From: JAGXRK01 sp963714415
Lineage (GTDB): Bacteria; Bacteroidota; Ignavibacteria; Ignavibacteriales; Ignavibacteriaceae
Length of the DNA: 64,000 nucleotides
Assembly: GCA_963714415.1 (NCBI GenBank)
Contig: CAVQOL010000001.1
Location: 248,001-312,000 of the forward strand
Reading direction: 5' to 3'
The translations under genes and the position numbers were made by a program. Below, in pieces: positions 17,994-27,006 of this stretch (its first letter is position 1; every line of letters begins with the position of its first letter). The notes beneath the pieces were generated by a model, which worked only from the letters and a program-made list of their open reading frames with translations, was not told the DNA's origin and did not search any database.

Positions 17994-18530
17994 ATGATTA
18001 TACTCGGAGTTGATCCCGGAACTACTATTACGGGATACGGAATTATCAAACAATCGGGAAGTTCTTTTGCTAGAATTTCAAGCGGAATTATAAAACTCCC
18101 CTCTTCTAAACCTATTCCTCAAAGACTTGAAATTATTTATAATGAACTTAACCGCATAATCAAATTGTACAAACCAGATGAGTTTGCAATTGAAACTGCT
18201 TTTTACGGAAAGAATGTTCAATCCGCTATGAAGATTGGTTATGCACGGGGTGTTTCAATTCTTGCTGCTGTTCATAAAGGCTTACCTGTTAGCGAATATT
18301 CACCAAGAGAAATTAAAAAATCAGTTGTTGGAAAAGGCGCAGCTTCAAAGGAGCAGGTTAGTTTTATGATTAAAACTTTGCTTAATTTACAATCATCAAA
18401 AATGAAGCTTGATGAAAGTGATGCACTTGCAACTGCTTTGTGTCATGCTTTCAGAATGAAAACTCCATCAATAAAAACTAAAAGTTGGAAAGCGTTTGTC
18501 GAAGCGTATCCGGAAAGGGTTCTTCCCTAA
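17994..18530 (+). CDS. ruvC: Crossover junction endodeoxyribonuclease RuvC
   Basis: Resolves Holliday junctions with RuvAB. 178 residues, RNase H-like fold. The start LGVDPGTTITGYG contains the first catalytic Asp (residue 6), AIETAFYGKN the catalytic Glu (about 65), and DESDALATALCH the C-terminal acidic pair. All four acidic residues appear present. It lies 42 bases after yebC, and its end is 5 bases before the ruvA start codon, indicating one operon. Confidence 0.96.
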   Translation: MIILGVDPGTTITGYGIIKQSGSSFARISSGIIKLPSSKPIPQRLEIIYNELNRIIKLYKPDEFAIETAFYGKNVQSAMKIGYARGVSILAAVHKGLPVSEYSPREIKKSVVGKGAASKEQVSFMIKTLLNLQSSKMKLDESDALATALCHAFRMKTPSIKTKSWKAFVEAYPERVLP

Positions 18531-18535
18531 TTATT

Positions 18536-19117
18536 ATGATCGGTTATTTAAAAGGTAAAATAATTTCTTCAAAACCAACTCAGATCATTTTAGATGTAAA
18601 CGGAGTTGGTTATAAAGTCGGCATATCAATTAATACATTTGAAAAGGTTGTTGATAAAGAAGATGTTTCCCTTTTTATTCATACTCACGTTAAAGAAGAT
18701 TCAATTTCGCTTTACGGATTTTTCACCGAGTCTGAAAAAGAAATGTTTGAACTGCTAATTTCAATAAGTGGCATTGGCCCTAAAATAGCACTTGGACTTT
18801 TATCCGGAATTTCTGTTGAATCATTGAAAGAAGCAATAGAAGAAGGGAATGTGCCCCGAATAACAGCTGTTCCCGGAATAGGAAATAAAACTGCCGAAAG
18901 ATTAGTCCTTGAGTTAAGATCAAAAGTTGAAGGAATTTCTGCCGGAGAGTTTACCGCAGTACAGCCAAGTATTAAGAGCGAAGCAATTTCTGCTTTAGCA
19001 ACACTTGGCTATAATATTAAAGTTGCAGAAAAAGTTGTGCGGGAATTATTGATTGAAAATTCAAATTACGCTTTAGAAGAACTGATAAAAAAAGCACTTG
19101 CAAATCTGAACAAGTAA
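18536..19117 (+). CDS. ruvA: Holliday junction branch migration protein RuvA
   Basis: DNA-junction-binding subunit of the RuvAB motor. 193 residues beginning MIGYLKGKI, as RuvA normally does; a frame extension back to 18485 overlaps ruvC and is not needed. An OB fold occupies residues 1-62. Two helix-hairpin-helix motifs are clear: ISGIGPKIALGLL at about 73-85 and VPGIGNKTAERLV at about 108-120. A C-terminal RuvB-binding helical domain starts near 145. ruvB is not in this window. The stop converges on the FAH-family gene 12 bases away. Confidence 0.96.
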   Translation: MIGYLKGKIISSKPTQIILDVNGVGYKVGISINTFEKVVDKEDVSLFIHTHVKEDSISLYGFFTESEKEMFELLISISGIGPKIALGLLSGISVESLKEAIEEGNVPRITAVPGIGNKTAERLVLELRSKVEGISAGEFTAVQPSIKSEAISALATLGYNIKVAEKVVRELLIENSNYALEELIKKALANLNK

Positions 19118-19129
19118 CTGCAAAGTATT

Positions 19130-19786
19130 TTAATTTACTTCACAAGTTAGTTTTGTTATGCCCTCTATTTCAGCCTCAAGTTTATCTCCTCTATTAACTT
19201 TACTTACACCTTTTGGCGTTCCGGTAAATATTAAGTCGCCTGGTTCAAGTGTCATCAAAGAAGAAATGTACTCAACTATTTGAGTTGGATTGAAGATCAT
19301 TTTGCTCAACTGATCATTTTGTCTGATCTCACCATTTACTTTAAGTGTAATTGTTTCATCAAGAGTTAGTTTATAATCTTCTGAAGAAATAAAGTCAGAC
19401 AGTACTGTTGAAGTGTCAAAACATTTGGCAATCGTCCAGGGATGACCTTTTTTCTTTAACTCATTTTGAACATCTCGAAGAGTCATATCTAAACCGACTC
19501 CGTAACCGGCAATAGTTTTTTGCGCTTCTGTTTCAGTTGCATTTTTTACTTTTGCTCCAATGAGCAGAACAAGTTCTGTTTCATGATGCATATCATTTGA
19601 AAAAGATGGATAAATTATTTTATCGCCGGAATAAATAATTGAGCTTGTTGTTTTAAGAAATATTACGGGTTTTTCATGCTGCTCATTTCCAAGCTCTTTA
19701 ATGTGCTCGACATAATTCCTGCCGACACAAACTATTTTACCAATTGGCATTTCTTTATTACTGTTTTTTAATTTTATTATTTTCAT
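19130..19786 (-). CDS. Fumarylacetoacetate hydrolase family protein
   Basis: A 218-residue FAH-fold hydrolase or isomerase. Metal-binding signature HHETELVLLIG is at about residues 67-77, with the partner TGTPKGVSKVNRGD at about 184-197. The family includes acylpyruvases, oxaloacetate decarboxylases and 5-oxopent-3-ene-1,2,5-tricarboxylate decarboxylases; this short form is closest to the acylpyruvase/oxaloacetate decarboxylase (FAHD1/YcgM) type, but substrate is not decidable from sequence. Its ATG overlaps the stop of the upstream asparagine-synthetase-B-like frame (ATGA), so the two are translationally coupled. Confidence 0.85.
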   Translation of the reverse strand: MKIIKLKNSNKEMPIGKIVCVGRNYVEHIKELGNEQHEKPVIFLKTTSSIIYSGDKIIYPSFSNDMHHETELVLLIGAKVKNATETEAQKTIAGYGVGLDMTLRDVQNELKKKGHPWTIAKCFDTSTVLSDFISSEDYKLTLDETITLKVNGEIRQNDQLSKMIFNPTQIVEYISSLMTLEPGDLIFTGTPKGVSKVNRGDKLEAEIEGITKLTCEVN

Positions 19787-21034
19787 GTTTTTTGCTTTTT
19801 CTTTGTTGCTGCGGGAAATAAAATATTATTTAAAATTAATCTGTATCCAGGCGAAGTTTTATATAAGTTTAAATCCGTGGGTGGATCACCAACTGCGTGT
19901 TGATAATCTTCAGGATCATGTCCACCATAAAAAGTAAAAAATCCTCTCCCAAAATTTCCATTAATATATTTTACCTGATCTGTACTCTTGTCGTTCTGCA
20001 AGCAATATAACTGAATTTTTTATAGTGCTTCTGCGAAACATTGTAGACTGTCCCATAAATCCGTGAATAACATTAGTATGATTTTGAGTTAACATCGTAG
20101 GGACAGGATCATACTTCGCTGAAAATTCAAATAAAGTAAAATAATCATTATTCAAAGAACCTATTTCTTCTGGTTGAATATCTATATTACTGTATTCATA
20201 AACATAAGGATTTGTTTCCAGCTTGAAATTGTTGAATGCAAGTGTTTTGGAAAAGTCTAATTCCTCCTGTGCATCCGGGTCAGCAGCATCACCATCAAAC
20301 ATTGGTGCGCAGATATCAACATCTTCAGCAGCAAGAGCAATATCATAAGAATCTGTTGCAGAACACATTGCAAAAAGAAAACCGCCTTGACCAACATAGC
20401 TTTTAATTTCCCTTGCTACAGTTTTCATCATTTCGGAGACTTTTTGAAATCCGTTTTTCTTTGCATTCTGTTCATACATAATTTGCTGATCAATATACCA
20501 TTGTGCATTACTGAAGCTTGCATAAAACTTTCCATACTGTCCTGTAAAATCTTCGTGATGAAGATGAAGCCAGTCGTACTTTGATAAATCTCCCTTAAGG
20601 ACCTCATCATTCCAGATTTTATCGTATGGAACTTTTGCATATTCAAGAACAAGAGTTACAGCATCATCCCACGGAACAAATCCCGGCGGAACATAAACCG
20701 CAATTTTAGGTGCTTTTTCTAATCTTACCACGTCCATATTATTATCTTCACTCTGAACTTCGGCATAAATTTGCGTTGCCTGAGACAAAGATATTTGTTC
20801 AAACTGAACTGCTTCGACCAGGCATTCGGAAAGAATTTTTTCTGAGTGATCTAAAAGGAAGGAGCCGCCACGATAGTTCAACAGCCAGTCTGCTTTGTAA
20901 CCATCCATCAAGCTTCTGAAAGTTATACCGTAAGCTTTAAGATGTTCTGTTTGCTGAAAATCCATGGGTATAAGAATTTTGTTTTGTGCAAACAAAGATG
21001 ACGCGAGAATAATTGTGAAAAATGTTTTTTTCAT
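19783..21034 (-). pseudogene. Exported asparagine-synthetase-B-like protein, single frameshift
   Basis: Two overlapping frames together make one protein of about 416 residues. The N-terminal frame (21034 down to about 19995) has a signal peptide, LLASSLF-type, then ILIPMDFQQTEHLKAYG, LNYRGGSFLL and VYVPPGFVPWDDAV. The C-terminal frame (to 19783) continues with KYINGNFGRGFFTFYGGHDP. Bacteroidota homologues annotated as asparagine synthetase B carry both parts in one frame; despite that name they have a signal peptide and no evident synthetase motifs, so the function is unknown. Removing one base in GAACGACAAGAG near 19993-19996 restores the frame. It may be a sequencing indel or real decay; the downstream FAH gene overlaps its end. 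Confidence 0.8.
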
Positions 21035-21049
21035 TTGATTGTTCTAAAT

Positions 21050-21099
21050 AAAAAAGGGACTTATTGATATTACAATTAATCCTATAATCAATAAGTCCC
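21050..21099 (-). terminator. Intrinsic terminator after clpX
   Basis: Exact 13-base inverted repeat GGGACTTATTGAT/ATCAATAAGTCCC (21056-21068 with 21087-21099), loop 18 bases. Read on the minus strand it is followed by six T (21050-21055). It lies 17 bases beyond the clpX stop and upstream of the next minus-strand gene. Confidence 0.9.
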
Positions 21100-21116
21100 A
21101 TGCAAAAATATTTTAT

Positions 21117-22367
21117 CTATGCAGATTTTGCATCCGTTTCAATAAATATCGGTTCGCTTCCATTTTCAATCACATCACGGGTAATTATACATTTATCAAC
21201 ATTCTTTTTTTCAGGAAGATCGAACATTATATCAAGCATATACTGCTCAACAATAGAGCGAAGGGCACGTGCGCCTGTTTTTCTTTCCATTGCTTTTTTC
21301 ACAACAGAATTTATAGCAAAAGGATCAAATTCCAGATCAACACTTTCCATTGCAAAAAGCTTTTTGTACTGCTTTAGTATTGCGTTCTTTGGTTCTGTGA
21401 GAATATTTTTTAGTGCTTCTTCACTTAATGAATGAAGCGCTGCTATTACAGGTAATCTTCCTATCAACTCAGGAATTAATCCAAATCTTAATAAATCTTC
21501 CGGCTGAACCAAGCTTAATAATTCATCTTCGGTTTCAACCTTTTTAAGGTCTGAACCAAAGCCCATTTTATTTTTATTTAATCTCTTTGCAACTACCTTA
21601 TCAATTCCTTCGAATGCACCACCTACTATAAATAGAATATTTTTTGTGTTAAGGTTTATCAAACTTTGTTCGGGATGTTTCCTTCCGCCTTTGGGAGGAA
21701 TTCCGGCCATTGTTCCTTCAAGTATTTTCAGCAGCGCTTGTTGAACACCTTCGCCTGAAACATCTCTTGTAATTGAAGTACTTTCACTTTTTCGAGCAAT
21801 TTTATCTATCTCGTCAATGTAAACAATTCCTTTTTGTGCACGTTCAAGATTATAATCGGCAGCCTGAAGAAGATGTACTAAAACGGTTTCAACATCATCG
21901 CCAACATATCCTGCTTCTGTAAGAGTGGTTGCATCGGCAATTGCAAATGGAACATCTAAAATTCTTGCAAGCGTTTGGGCAAGTAATGTTTTTCCAACTC
22001 CGGTAGGACCGAGCAGTAAAATATTGCTTTTCTCAATTTCAACTTCATCAAGTTCAAAAAAGGAATTTTTTGAATTTATTCTTTTATAATGATTATAAAC
22101 GGCAACAGATAAAACCCGCTTTGCTCTTTCCTGACCAATTACGTATTCGTCAAGAGATTTTTTTATTGATTGAGGTGTGTGTTGTGTCCACTTGTCTTTC
22201 TTAGCATTGTTGTAAGCCGCTAAATTATTTTTAAGTATATCAATACTGCTGGCAATACATATATCGCAGATATACACATCGGGTCCGGCAATCATACTTC
22301 CAACTTCATTGCCATCCCTTCCGCAAAATGAACATTTTACTATTCTTTGTTCTTGTTTTTTTGTCAT
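21117..22367 (-). CDS. clpX: ATP-dependent Clp protease ATP-binding subunit ClpX
   Basis: AAA+ unfoldase that feeds ClpP. 416 residues. The N-terminal zinc-binding domain has CSFCG and CDIC at about residues 12-37, Walker A is GPTGVGKT at about 116-123, and Walker B is VYIDEIDKI at about 181-189. The pore loop GYVGDDVE is conserved, sensor and arginine-finger regions look standard (GLIPELIGRLPV), and the C-terminal domain holds RKTGARALRSI. clpP is not adjacent. The TPR gene ends 10 bases upstream, so clpX may be read from the same transcript. Confidence 0.97.
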   Translation of the reverse strand: MTKKQEQRIVKCSFCGRDGNEVGSMIAGPDVYICDICIASSIDILKNNLAAYNNAKKDKWTQHTPQSIKKSLDEYVIGQERAKRVLSVAVYNHYKRINSKNSFFELDEVEIEKSNILLLGPTGVGKTLLAQTLARILDVPFAIADATTLTEAGYVGDDVETVLVHLLQAADYNLERAQKGIVYIDEIDKIARKSESTSITRDVSGEGVQQALLKILEGTMAGIPPKGGRKHPEQSLINLNTKNILFIVGGAFEGIDKVVAKRLNKNKMGFGSDLKKVETEDELLSLVQPEDLLRFGLIPELIGRLPVIAALHSLSEEALKNILTEPKNAILKQYKKLFAMESVDLEFDPFAINSVVKKAMERKTGARALRSIVEQYMLDIMFDLPEKKNVDKCIITRDVIENGSEPIFIETDAKSA

Positions 22368-22377
22368 TACTAATTCT

Positions 22378-24225
22378 CTAACTTGTTTTACTTCTCAGAA
22401 ATAGAATTCTTTCCCTTGCTTTATCTAGATAAATTGATCCCGGAAATTGCAGCAGAAGTTTTTCATAGCTGTCAATTGCTTTCGGGATTTCTTTTAATGC
22501 AAATTCAAAAATATTCCCCAGCAAATATAAGGCTTTGTCGGAATAAATATTTTTTTCTTTTTCTTCGGAAATTTTATTTAATATTAAAACAGCACTGTCG
22601 TAATTATTCAAAGCCATTTCCATCTGCGCTGATCTGAGTTTGCAGATTGCATTAAACATAAAAGCTTTCTGATCCTGTGCTATCAAATCATATTTTTGTT
22701 TTGCCTCTTTAAACAACATTCTTTCGGCTAATATTTCAGCTTCACTAAAGAGTAAAAGATTAGACGAATCATTCTTTGCAGAGTTCATCAGAAGAGAAAA
22801 CTCTATCGCATCATTTGCAAAATTATCTTTTAGATTTTTTAGAATTTCCGAAAGATGTGTTTTTGCCTTATCAAAATTTGCTTTGTACGCTTTTATCTTT
22901 GCAAGATGGAAATGAGCTTCATTTTTCATCTCGATTTGTCCTGAGCGAAGATTTAAGGCTTCTTCATATAATTGTTCTGAACGATCAATATCTCCCTCAA
23001 TAAGATTTATCTCTGCTAAATCAAGATAAGCATCTATTGCAAATCTTGACATCGGATAATTTTTTATAATAATGTCTAGATATTCTTTTGCCTCAGCAAT
23101 ATCGTTCTGCAAACGGAATTTTATCTGAGCCATCCGCAAGTAAGATTCAATTGCTACCTCGCTGTGAGAATAAATTTTTGTTATTTCGTCAAAAGCCGAT
23201 ATTGCGGGTTCTACCGTTTTGGAATCGAGACGCGGGGGAAGTGAATAAGTTTTCCAATCATCAACGGATAATAAAAACTTCTCTCTCAGAATTGCTTCCT
23301 GCGACTTTGCATATCCGAGTTTTGCCGATGATACAATTTTGGAGTCAGGATATCTCTCGATTATTGTTTTATATATTGGTGATGCAATTTCAAACTCACC
23401 TTCTCTGAAAACAAATTCCGCAAAGTTGTATAGTTCGCCGCCCTGAGATTGCTGCTTGTTATCAAGCTCAGAATAAATTTCAAAAGCTTTTTCGAATTCT
23501 TTTTGCTCCGTATAAAGCCTGGCCAAAAGAAAAAGTATTGAGGTGTTGTCAGAGTTTCTTTTCTTTTCAACAACTTTAATTGTATTCTCCAGTGCATCGG
23601 GTTTATTTATATAAGATAATATCCTGCTCTGAATTGCTGAGAGCTGTGTGGGTGATTTTTCAAGAACAGAGCAATACTCTTCTGCTGCTTTATCGTATCG
23701 CATTGTAAGTGAATAAAGATTTGCAAGATCCATTGAAAAGATAAAAGGATCTTTTGTTTTCGGTTTTCCTTTTTCAAGAATTTCAATCGCTTTATCAAAA
23801 GCACGACGTTCAATTGCGTAGTTAGCAATGATTCTGAAAGCCATTTGATCGGCATTTTGATTTTTTAGCGGTTCATCCCAAATCATGTAGGCTTTTTCAT
23901 AATTCCCGTTCATATAATACGTGGAACCAAGCTGACCTATTAAACTTATGTCCTTCGGATGATTTTCTAGTCTGTCTTCAATTATTAAAATTGACGCTGC
24001 AAAGTTTTTTTGCTGAGTGTAGACTCTATTTAACGAGTTGAAGTAATTAATGTTATTGGGATCTTTCTGATAGAGGTCTTCATAAATTTTCTGAGCTTTG
24101 GCAAAGTCGTTTTGCTGCTCGTAACTCTGAGCAAGCAGGAACCGGTTATAATCATCCGAACCTGTTTGCTGTGCAGAAAGACTGACTGCAAATAATATAA
24201 TCCACCAAAGAATATACATCTTCAT
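22378..24225 (-). CDS. Exported tetratricopeptide-repeat protein
   Basis: A 615-residue protein with a signal peptide (WWIILFAVSLSAQQ) and no lipobox. Nearly all of the rest is TPR-like helical repeats, with clear units such as AKAQKIYEDLYQKDP, AAEEYCSVLEKSPTQ and AIDSYEKLLLQFPGS near the end. The last third resembles the YbgF/BamD type, with repeats spaced for periplasmic scaffolding. A periplasmic protein-interaction role is likely; no enzyme motif is present. It precedes clpX by 10 bases on the same strand. Confidence 0.8.
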   Translation of the reverse strand: MKMYILWWIILFAVSLSAQQTGSDDYNRFLLAQSYEQQNDFAKAQKIYEDLYQKDPNNINYFNSLNRVYTQQKNFAASILIIEDRLENHPKDISLIGQLGSTYYMNGNYEKAYMIWDEPLKNQNADQMAFRIIANYAIERRAFDKAIEILEKGKPKTKDPFIFSMDLANLYSLTMRYDKAAEEYCSVLEKSPTQLSAIQSRILSYINKPDALENTIKVVEKKRNSDNTSILFLLARLYTEQKEFEKAFEIYSELDNKQQSQGGELYNFAEFVFREGEFEIASPIYKTIIERYPDSKIVSSAKLGYAKSQEAILREKFLLSVDDWKTYSLPPRLDSKTVEPAISAFDEITKIYSHSEVAIESYLRMAQIKFRLQNDIAEAKEYLDIIIKNYPMSRFAIDAYLDLAEINLIEGDIDRSEQLYEEALNLRSGQIEMKNEAHFHLAKIKAYKANFDKAKTHLSEILKNLKDNFANDAIEFSLLMNSAKNDSSNLLLFSEAEILAERMLFKEAKQKYDLIAQDQKAFMFNAICKLRSAQMEMALNNYDSAVLILNKISEEKEKNIYSDKALYLLGNIFEFALKEIPKAIDSYEKLLLQFPGSIYLDKARERILFLRSKTS

Positions 24226-24275
24226 ATGACTAAGATAATAAATGCTTATCGCTATTCAAGGGAAGAATGAAGCGG

Positions 24276-24319
24276 TAAAAAACAAAAAGCGCACTTTCAT
24301 AATTAAATGAAAATACGCT
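24276..24319 (-). terminator. Intrinsic terminator after trxA operon
   Basis: On the minus strand AGCGTATTTTCAT pairs with ATGAAAGTGCGCT (13 pairs including two G-U), loop TTAATT, followed by TTTTTGTTTTTT. It ends the rhodanese-to-thioredoxin operon. Confidence 0.8.
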
Positions 24320-24347
24320 TTTTCAGGGGGCTTCTACGAATTAAAAT

Positions 24348-24710
24348 TTAAGCTGCCGCCGTAAGTAGTTCTTTGTCAATTGCTTCCTTAAGCGATTCCT
24401 TAGGCAAAGCACCAACTGCCATCTTTGGCTGTCCTTCTTTAGGAATAAAAAGTAATGAAGGAATACTCTTTATACCGAATACAGAACCAAGTTCCTGCTC
24501 TTCATCGGTGTTAACTTTATATACCTTTATTTTTCCTTTGTATTCTTCAGATAATTCTTCAAGAATTGGTCCCACCATTTTACAAGGTCCGCACCAGGGC
24601 GCCCAGAAATCTATAACAGCAGGAAGTTCGCCTTCGTATTTCCAATCTTGATTTTTTTCGTAGTCAAAAACTTTTTCTATAAAAGTTTCTTTTGTTAACT
24701 GCTCGGTCAT
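24348..24710 (-). CDS. trxA: Thioredoxin
   Basis: A 120-residue cytosolic disulfide reductase with the canonical active site WAPWCGPCKM at about residues 32-41 and the cis-Pro segment KSIPSLLF at about 77-84. An N-terminal extension of about 20 residues (TKETFIEKVFDYEKN) precedes the core. No signal peptide. It is the last gene of a minus-strand set with a rhodanese and DUF302 protein, which suggests it reduces sulfur-carrying or redox partners encoded there; a general thioredoxin role is equally possible. Confidence 0.93.
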   Translation of the reverse strand: MTEQLTKETFIEKVFDYEKNQDWKYEGELPAVIDFWAPWCGPCKMVGPILEELSEEYKGKIKVYKVNTDEEQELGSVFGIKSIPSLLFIPKEGQPKMAVGALPKESLKEAIDKELLTAAA

Positions 24711-24779
24711 TTATTTTCCTTTCTTATCATTAAATAATTTTCTATTAATTTTTTTGTCTTCGTACAGATTAGGTCAGCA

Positions 24780-25163
24780 TTATACTGCCGCTAAAACTCT
24801 TTGTAACTTCTCTTTTACTTCGGAAGCAATTGAAAGCATTTTATCGTTATCAACAATTTTGGTCATTAACATCGGATCAAACATTGATACAACGGTTTTA
24901 TTTTCTTTTTCGTAAACAATTACGTTGCAGGGAAGTAGCAATCCTATTTCTTCTTCAGCTTGAAGCGATTTATGTGCAATAGGAGGATTGCAGGCTCCAA
25001 GTATTGTGTAGTTCTTAAATTCGACATTAATTTTTTTCTTTAATGTATCCTTTACATCAATTGAAGTAAGTACACCAAAGCCTTCTTTCTTAAGTTCTTC
25101 CGTTACTTTTTCTATTGCCTGATTAAAAGTATAATCAGTTGTTTTTGAAAATCCGTATTGCAC
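24780..25163 (-). CDS. DUF302 domain protein
   Basis: 127 residues, complete DUF302 fold: YTFNQAIEKVTEELKKEGFGVL at the start (shown only in part by the domain match), ILGACNPPIAHKSL in the middle with the characteristic Cys, and IGLLLPCNVIVYE with a second Cys. DUF302 proteins are small dimeric cytosolic proteins often encoded with sulfur-oxidation, rhodanese and thioredoxin genes; no activity is established. The gap of 13 bases to the DUF2892 gene upstream indicates an operon. Confidence 0.9.
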   Translation of the reverse strand: MQYGFSKTTDYTFNQAIEKVTEELKKEGFGVLTSIDVKDTLKKKINVEFKNYTILGACNPPIAHKSLQAEEEIGLLLPCNVIVYEKENKTVVSMFDPMLMTKIVDNDKMLSIASEVKEKLQRVLAAV

Positions 25164-25176
25164 TTTTCTCTCCTTT

Positions 25177-25380
25177 TTATTTCTTCTTCAGGGTTGATGT
25201 TTTCAAAATTGTATAAAGCGGACAAAATCCTGTTGCACCGCTGAATAAAAACGCAACGCCAAATATTCCAAGTATTATTGCAGCTAATCCGCTTATTTGA
25301 TTGGTTAGGAACAAAACCGCAATAACAATAACAAGAAGTAATCTTATTCCTCTGTCGATATTAGCCATATTCTTTTTCAT
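25177..25380 (-). CDS. DUF2892 (YgaP-type) small membrane protein
   Basis: 67 residues with two closely spaced hydrophobic helices (LLLVIVIAVLFL and AAIILGIFGVAFLFSG) followed by the diagnostic GFCPLYTILK. This matches DUF2892, the membrane part of E. coli YgaP where it is fused to a rhodanese; here the rhodanese is a separate gene two positions upstream. The ATG overlaps the preceding stop by one base (TAATG), giving translational coupling. Confidence 0.88.
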   Translation of the reverse strand: MKKNMANIDRGIRLLLVIVIAVLFLTNQISGLAAIILGIFGVAFLFSGATGFCPLYTILKTSTLKKK

Positions 25381-25586
25381 TATTCACCTTCCTTTGGTTG
25401 AAGTAGTTTAGACTTAGTTTTCCAGTTAGATAAAATCAATCCGATTACTGCACCATATAAAGTGCTTGACCAAGGATTGCCTGTAATTGCACATCCTTTG
25501 TCGCATCCTATAAAATGATAATAAAGATATCCGCCCAGTGCTCCTAAGACAACGGGAAGAATTCTTTTTGTCCATTTCCAGATCAT
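25380..25586 (-). CDS. DUF6132-like small membrane protein
   Basis: About 68 residues with two predicted helices (VLGALGGYLYYHF and LYGAVIGLILSNW) joined by a loop CDKGCAITGNPWSS carrying two Cys. This looks like the DUF6132 family, small inner-membrane proteins found with sulfur and rhodanese genes; function unknown. I choose ATG 25586 because it overlaps the rhodanese stop as ATGA; a longer frame begins at 25607. Confidence 0.75.
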   Translation of the reverse strand: MIWKWTKRILPVVLGALGGYLYYHFIGCDKGCAITGNPWSSTLYGAVIGLILSNWKTKSKLLQPKEGE

Positions 25587-25972
25587 CTCAATCCTGCTGC
25601 GTTCCATCTGATAATTCCTCCTCTTAAATTAGCGGCATTAAATCCCATTTTCTTCAGTTTAGCTGCAGCACTTATGCTTCTACTGCCGGTTCTGCAATAG
25701 CAGATAATTTCTGCATCTTTGAATTTCTTTAATTCGTTTTGTTTGGATGAAAGTTCCACAATTGAAATATGATGTGAGCCTTTTATAAAATCCTTTTTTC
25801 TTTCCTGTGGAGATCTGACATCAAGAAGAACAACGTTTCTTTCCTTTTTAATCTTTAATGATGCATCAACAGGCGAATAATGTTTAACCGACCTGTAAAG
25901 CAGTACTTTTCTTACTATATAAAATCCAATTAAAGCGATTATTACATATAAAAATATCTGTCCGGAATCCAT
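25583..25972 (-). CDS. Membrane-anchored rhodanese-like sulfurtransferase
   Basis: 129 residues. An N-terminal transmembrane helix (QIFLYVIIALIGFYIV) anchors a single rhodanese domain with LLDVRSPQE at about residues 49-57 and the active-site loop CYCRTGSRS at about 92-100. Its catalytic Cys would carry a persulfide. It is the first gene of a tightly packed minus-strand operon with two tiny membrane proteins, DUF302 and thioredoxin, pointing to sulfane-sulfur handling at the membrane. Direction of sulfur flow is unknown. Confidence 0.9.
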   Translation of the reverse strand: MDSGQIFLYVIIALIGFYIVRKVLLYRSVKHYSPVDASLKIKKERNVVLLDVRSPQERKKDFIKGSHHISIVELSSKQNELKKFKDAEIICYCRTGSRSISAAAKLKKMGFNAANLRGGIIRWNAAGLR

Positions 25973-26071
25973 AAAACCTTTTAATTTTTATATTTAGTAA
26001 GATTAAGTAATTGGGAAAAGGATTCATAGTAATTATTTTACATTATAGCAAAATAATTGACTAAGGCAACT

Positions 26072-26638
26072 ATGAAACTATCATTCAAACCACTGACACC
26101 AGGAACCTGGAAAGATTTTGAAAAACTCTTTGGCAAAAAAGGCGCCTGTGCCGGTTGCTGGTGTATGTATTGGCTTATATGAAGAAAAGAATACGATGAA
26201 AAGCGTAAAGACGGCAGAACAAAGAATGAAATGAAAAAGATTGTAAAGAATGGAACAGTTCCAGGAATAATTGTCTTTGATAATAAGAATCCAATTGGAT
26301 GGACAGCGGTTCAACCAAGAAAAAATTATCCCGTTCTTAATAACTCAAAAATACTTGCGCCGGTAGATGATAAAACCGTCTGGTCAATTGTATGTTTCTA
26401 TATTGATAAAGATTATAGAAGAAAAGGAGTTTCTGTTGAATTGATAAAATATGCTGTAAAATTTGCTAAGAAGAACAAAGCAAAAATAGTTGAGGGCTAT
26501 CCTGTTGAACCGAAAACGGAGAAAGCCGCACCTCCGTTTATCTGGACGGGAACATTTTCTGCATTCAAAAAAGCAGGATTTAATGAAGTTACAAGAAGAT
26601 CTGAAACTAGACCGATTATGCGGTTCGAGCTAGCTTAA
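26072..26638 (+). pseudogene. GNAT-family N-acetyltransferase with in-frame TGA at codon 37
   Basis: Reading from ATG 26072 gives an N-terminus typical of a GNAT subfamily (GACAGCWCMYWLI), then TGA at 26180-26182, then the same frame continues with RKEYDEKRKDG and the whole acetyl-CoA fold: PIGWTAVQPR, VCFYIDKDYRRKG (the motif A region) and FKKAGFNEV. The downstream part alone could start at 26231 but would lack the first beta strand and the conserved CWC motif. Other genes in the window end in TGA, so TGA is a stop here. One base change, for example CGA to TGA, explains it. Either a nonsense mutation, a sequence error, or leaky readthrough. Confidence 0.75.
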
Positions 26639-26693
26639 AAAGAAGAACATTGCTATAAGTAATAAGTCATAATATTTTTTACTTCTTTTCGTA

Positions 26694-27006
26694 CTTAATT
26701 GTGTTACATTTATATGTAAACAATTTTAGCACAAAGTATTTATTACTATTTATGCTCAGCAATATTTACACGCAAAGAAAAAATGATTTTTTTTGAAAAT
26801 TTTTCATTTTTAACAGGGCTTGATATTTGATACCCTGTTTAAGTAACATAGGAGAAAACAATGGGCAGACTTAAAAAGTTTTTGTACAGTTCCTTTCTTC
26901 TACTTTTAATCTCACTTTTTTTACTTTATTTATCCTGCAGCAGTCCGACCGACTCAATTGACAATTTAAAACCAGGCAGACGTGATTATGTCTGGACGGT
27001 GGATAC
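26694..27006 (+). repeat. Leader repeat copy 1 (promoter, 5' UTR and signal peptide)
   Basis: About 310 bases nearly identical to 32172-32484. Shared blocks include TATATGTAAACAATTTTAGC, AATATTTACACGCAAAGAAA, an AT-rich hairpin around ATGATTTT/TTTTCAT and AAGTAACATAGGAGAAA before the ATG. Identity runs through about 48 codons, then stops sharply. Upstream of the ATG an extra AACAGGG/CCCTGTT stem is present only in this copy. Confidence 0.85.

Noticed and set aside
19993..19996. Programmed frameshifting at the AsnB-like gene
   Set aside because: No slippery heptamer and no downstream pseudoknot; similar +1 breaks occur in many unrelated genes here.
26180..26182. Selenocysteine or recoded TGA in the GNAT gene
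   Set aside because: No SECIS-like hairpin was seen directly downstream, and TGA ends other genes in this window, so a nonsense or base error is more likely.
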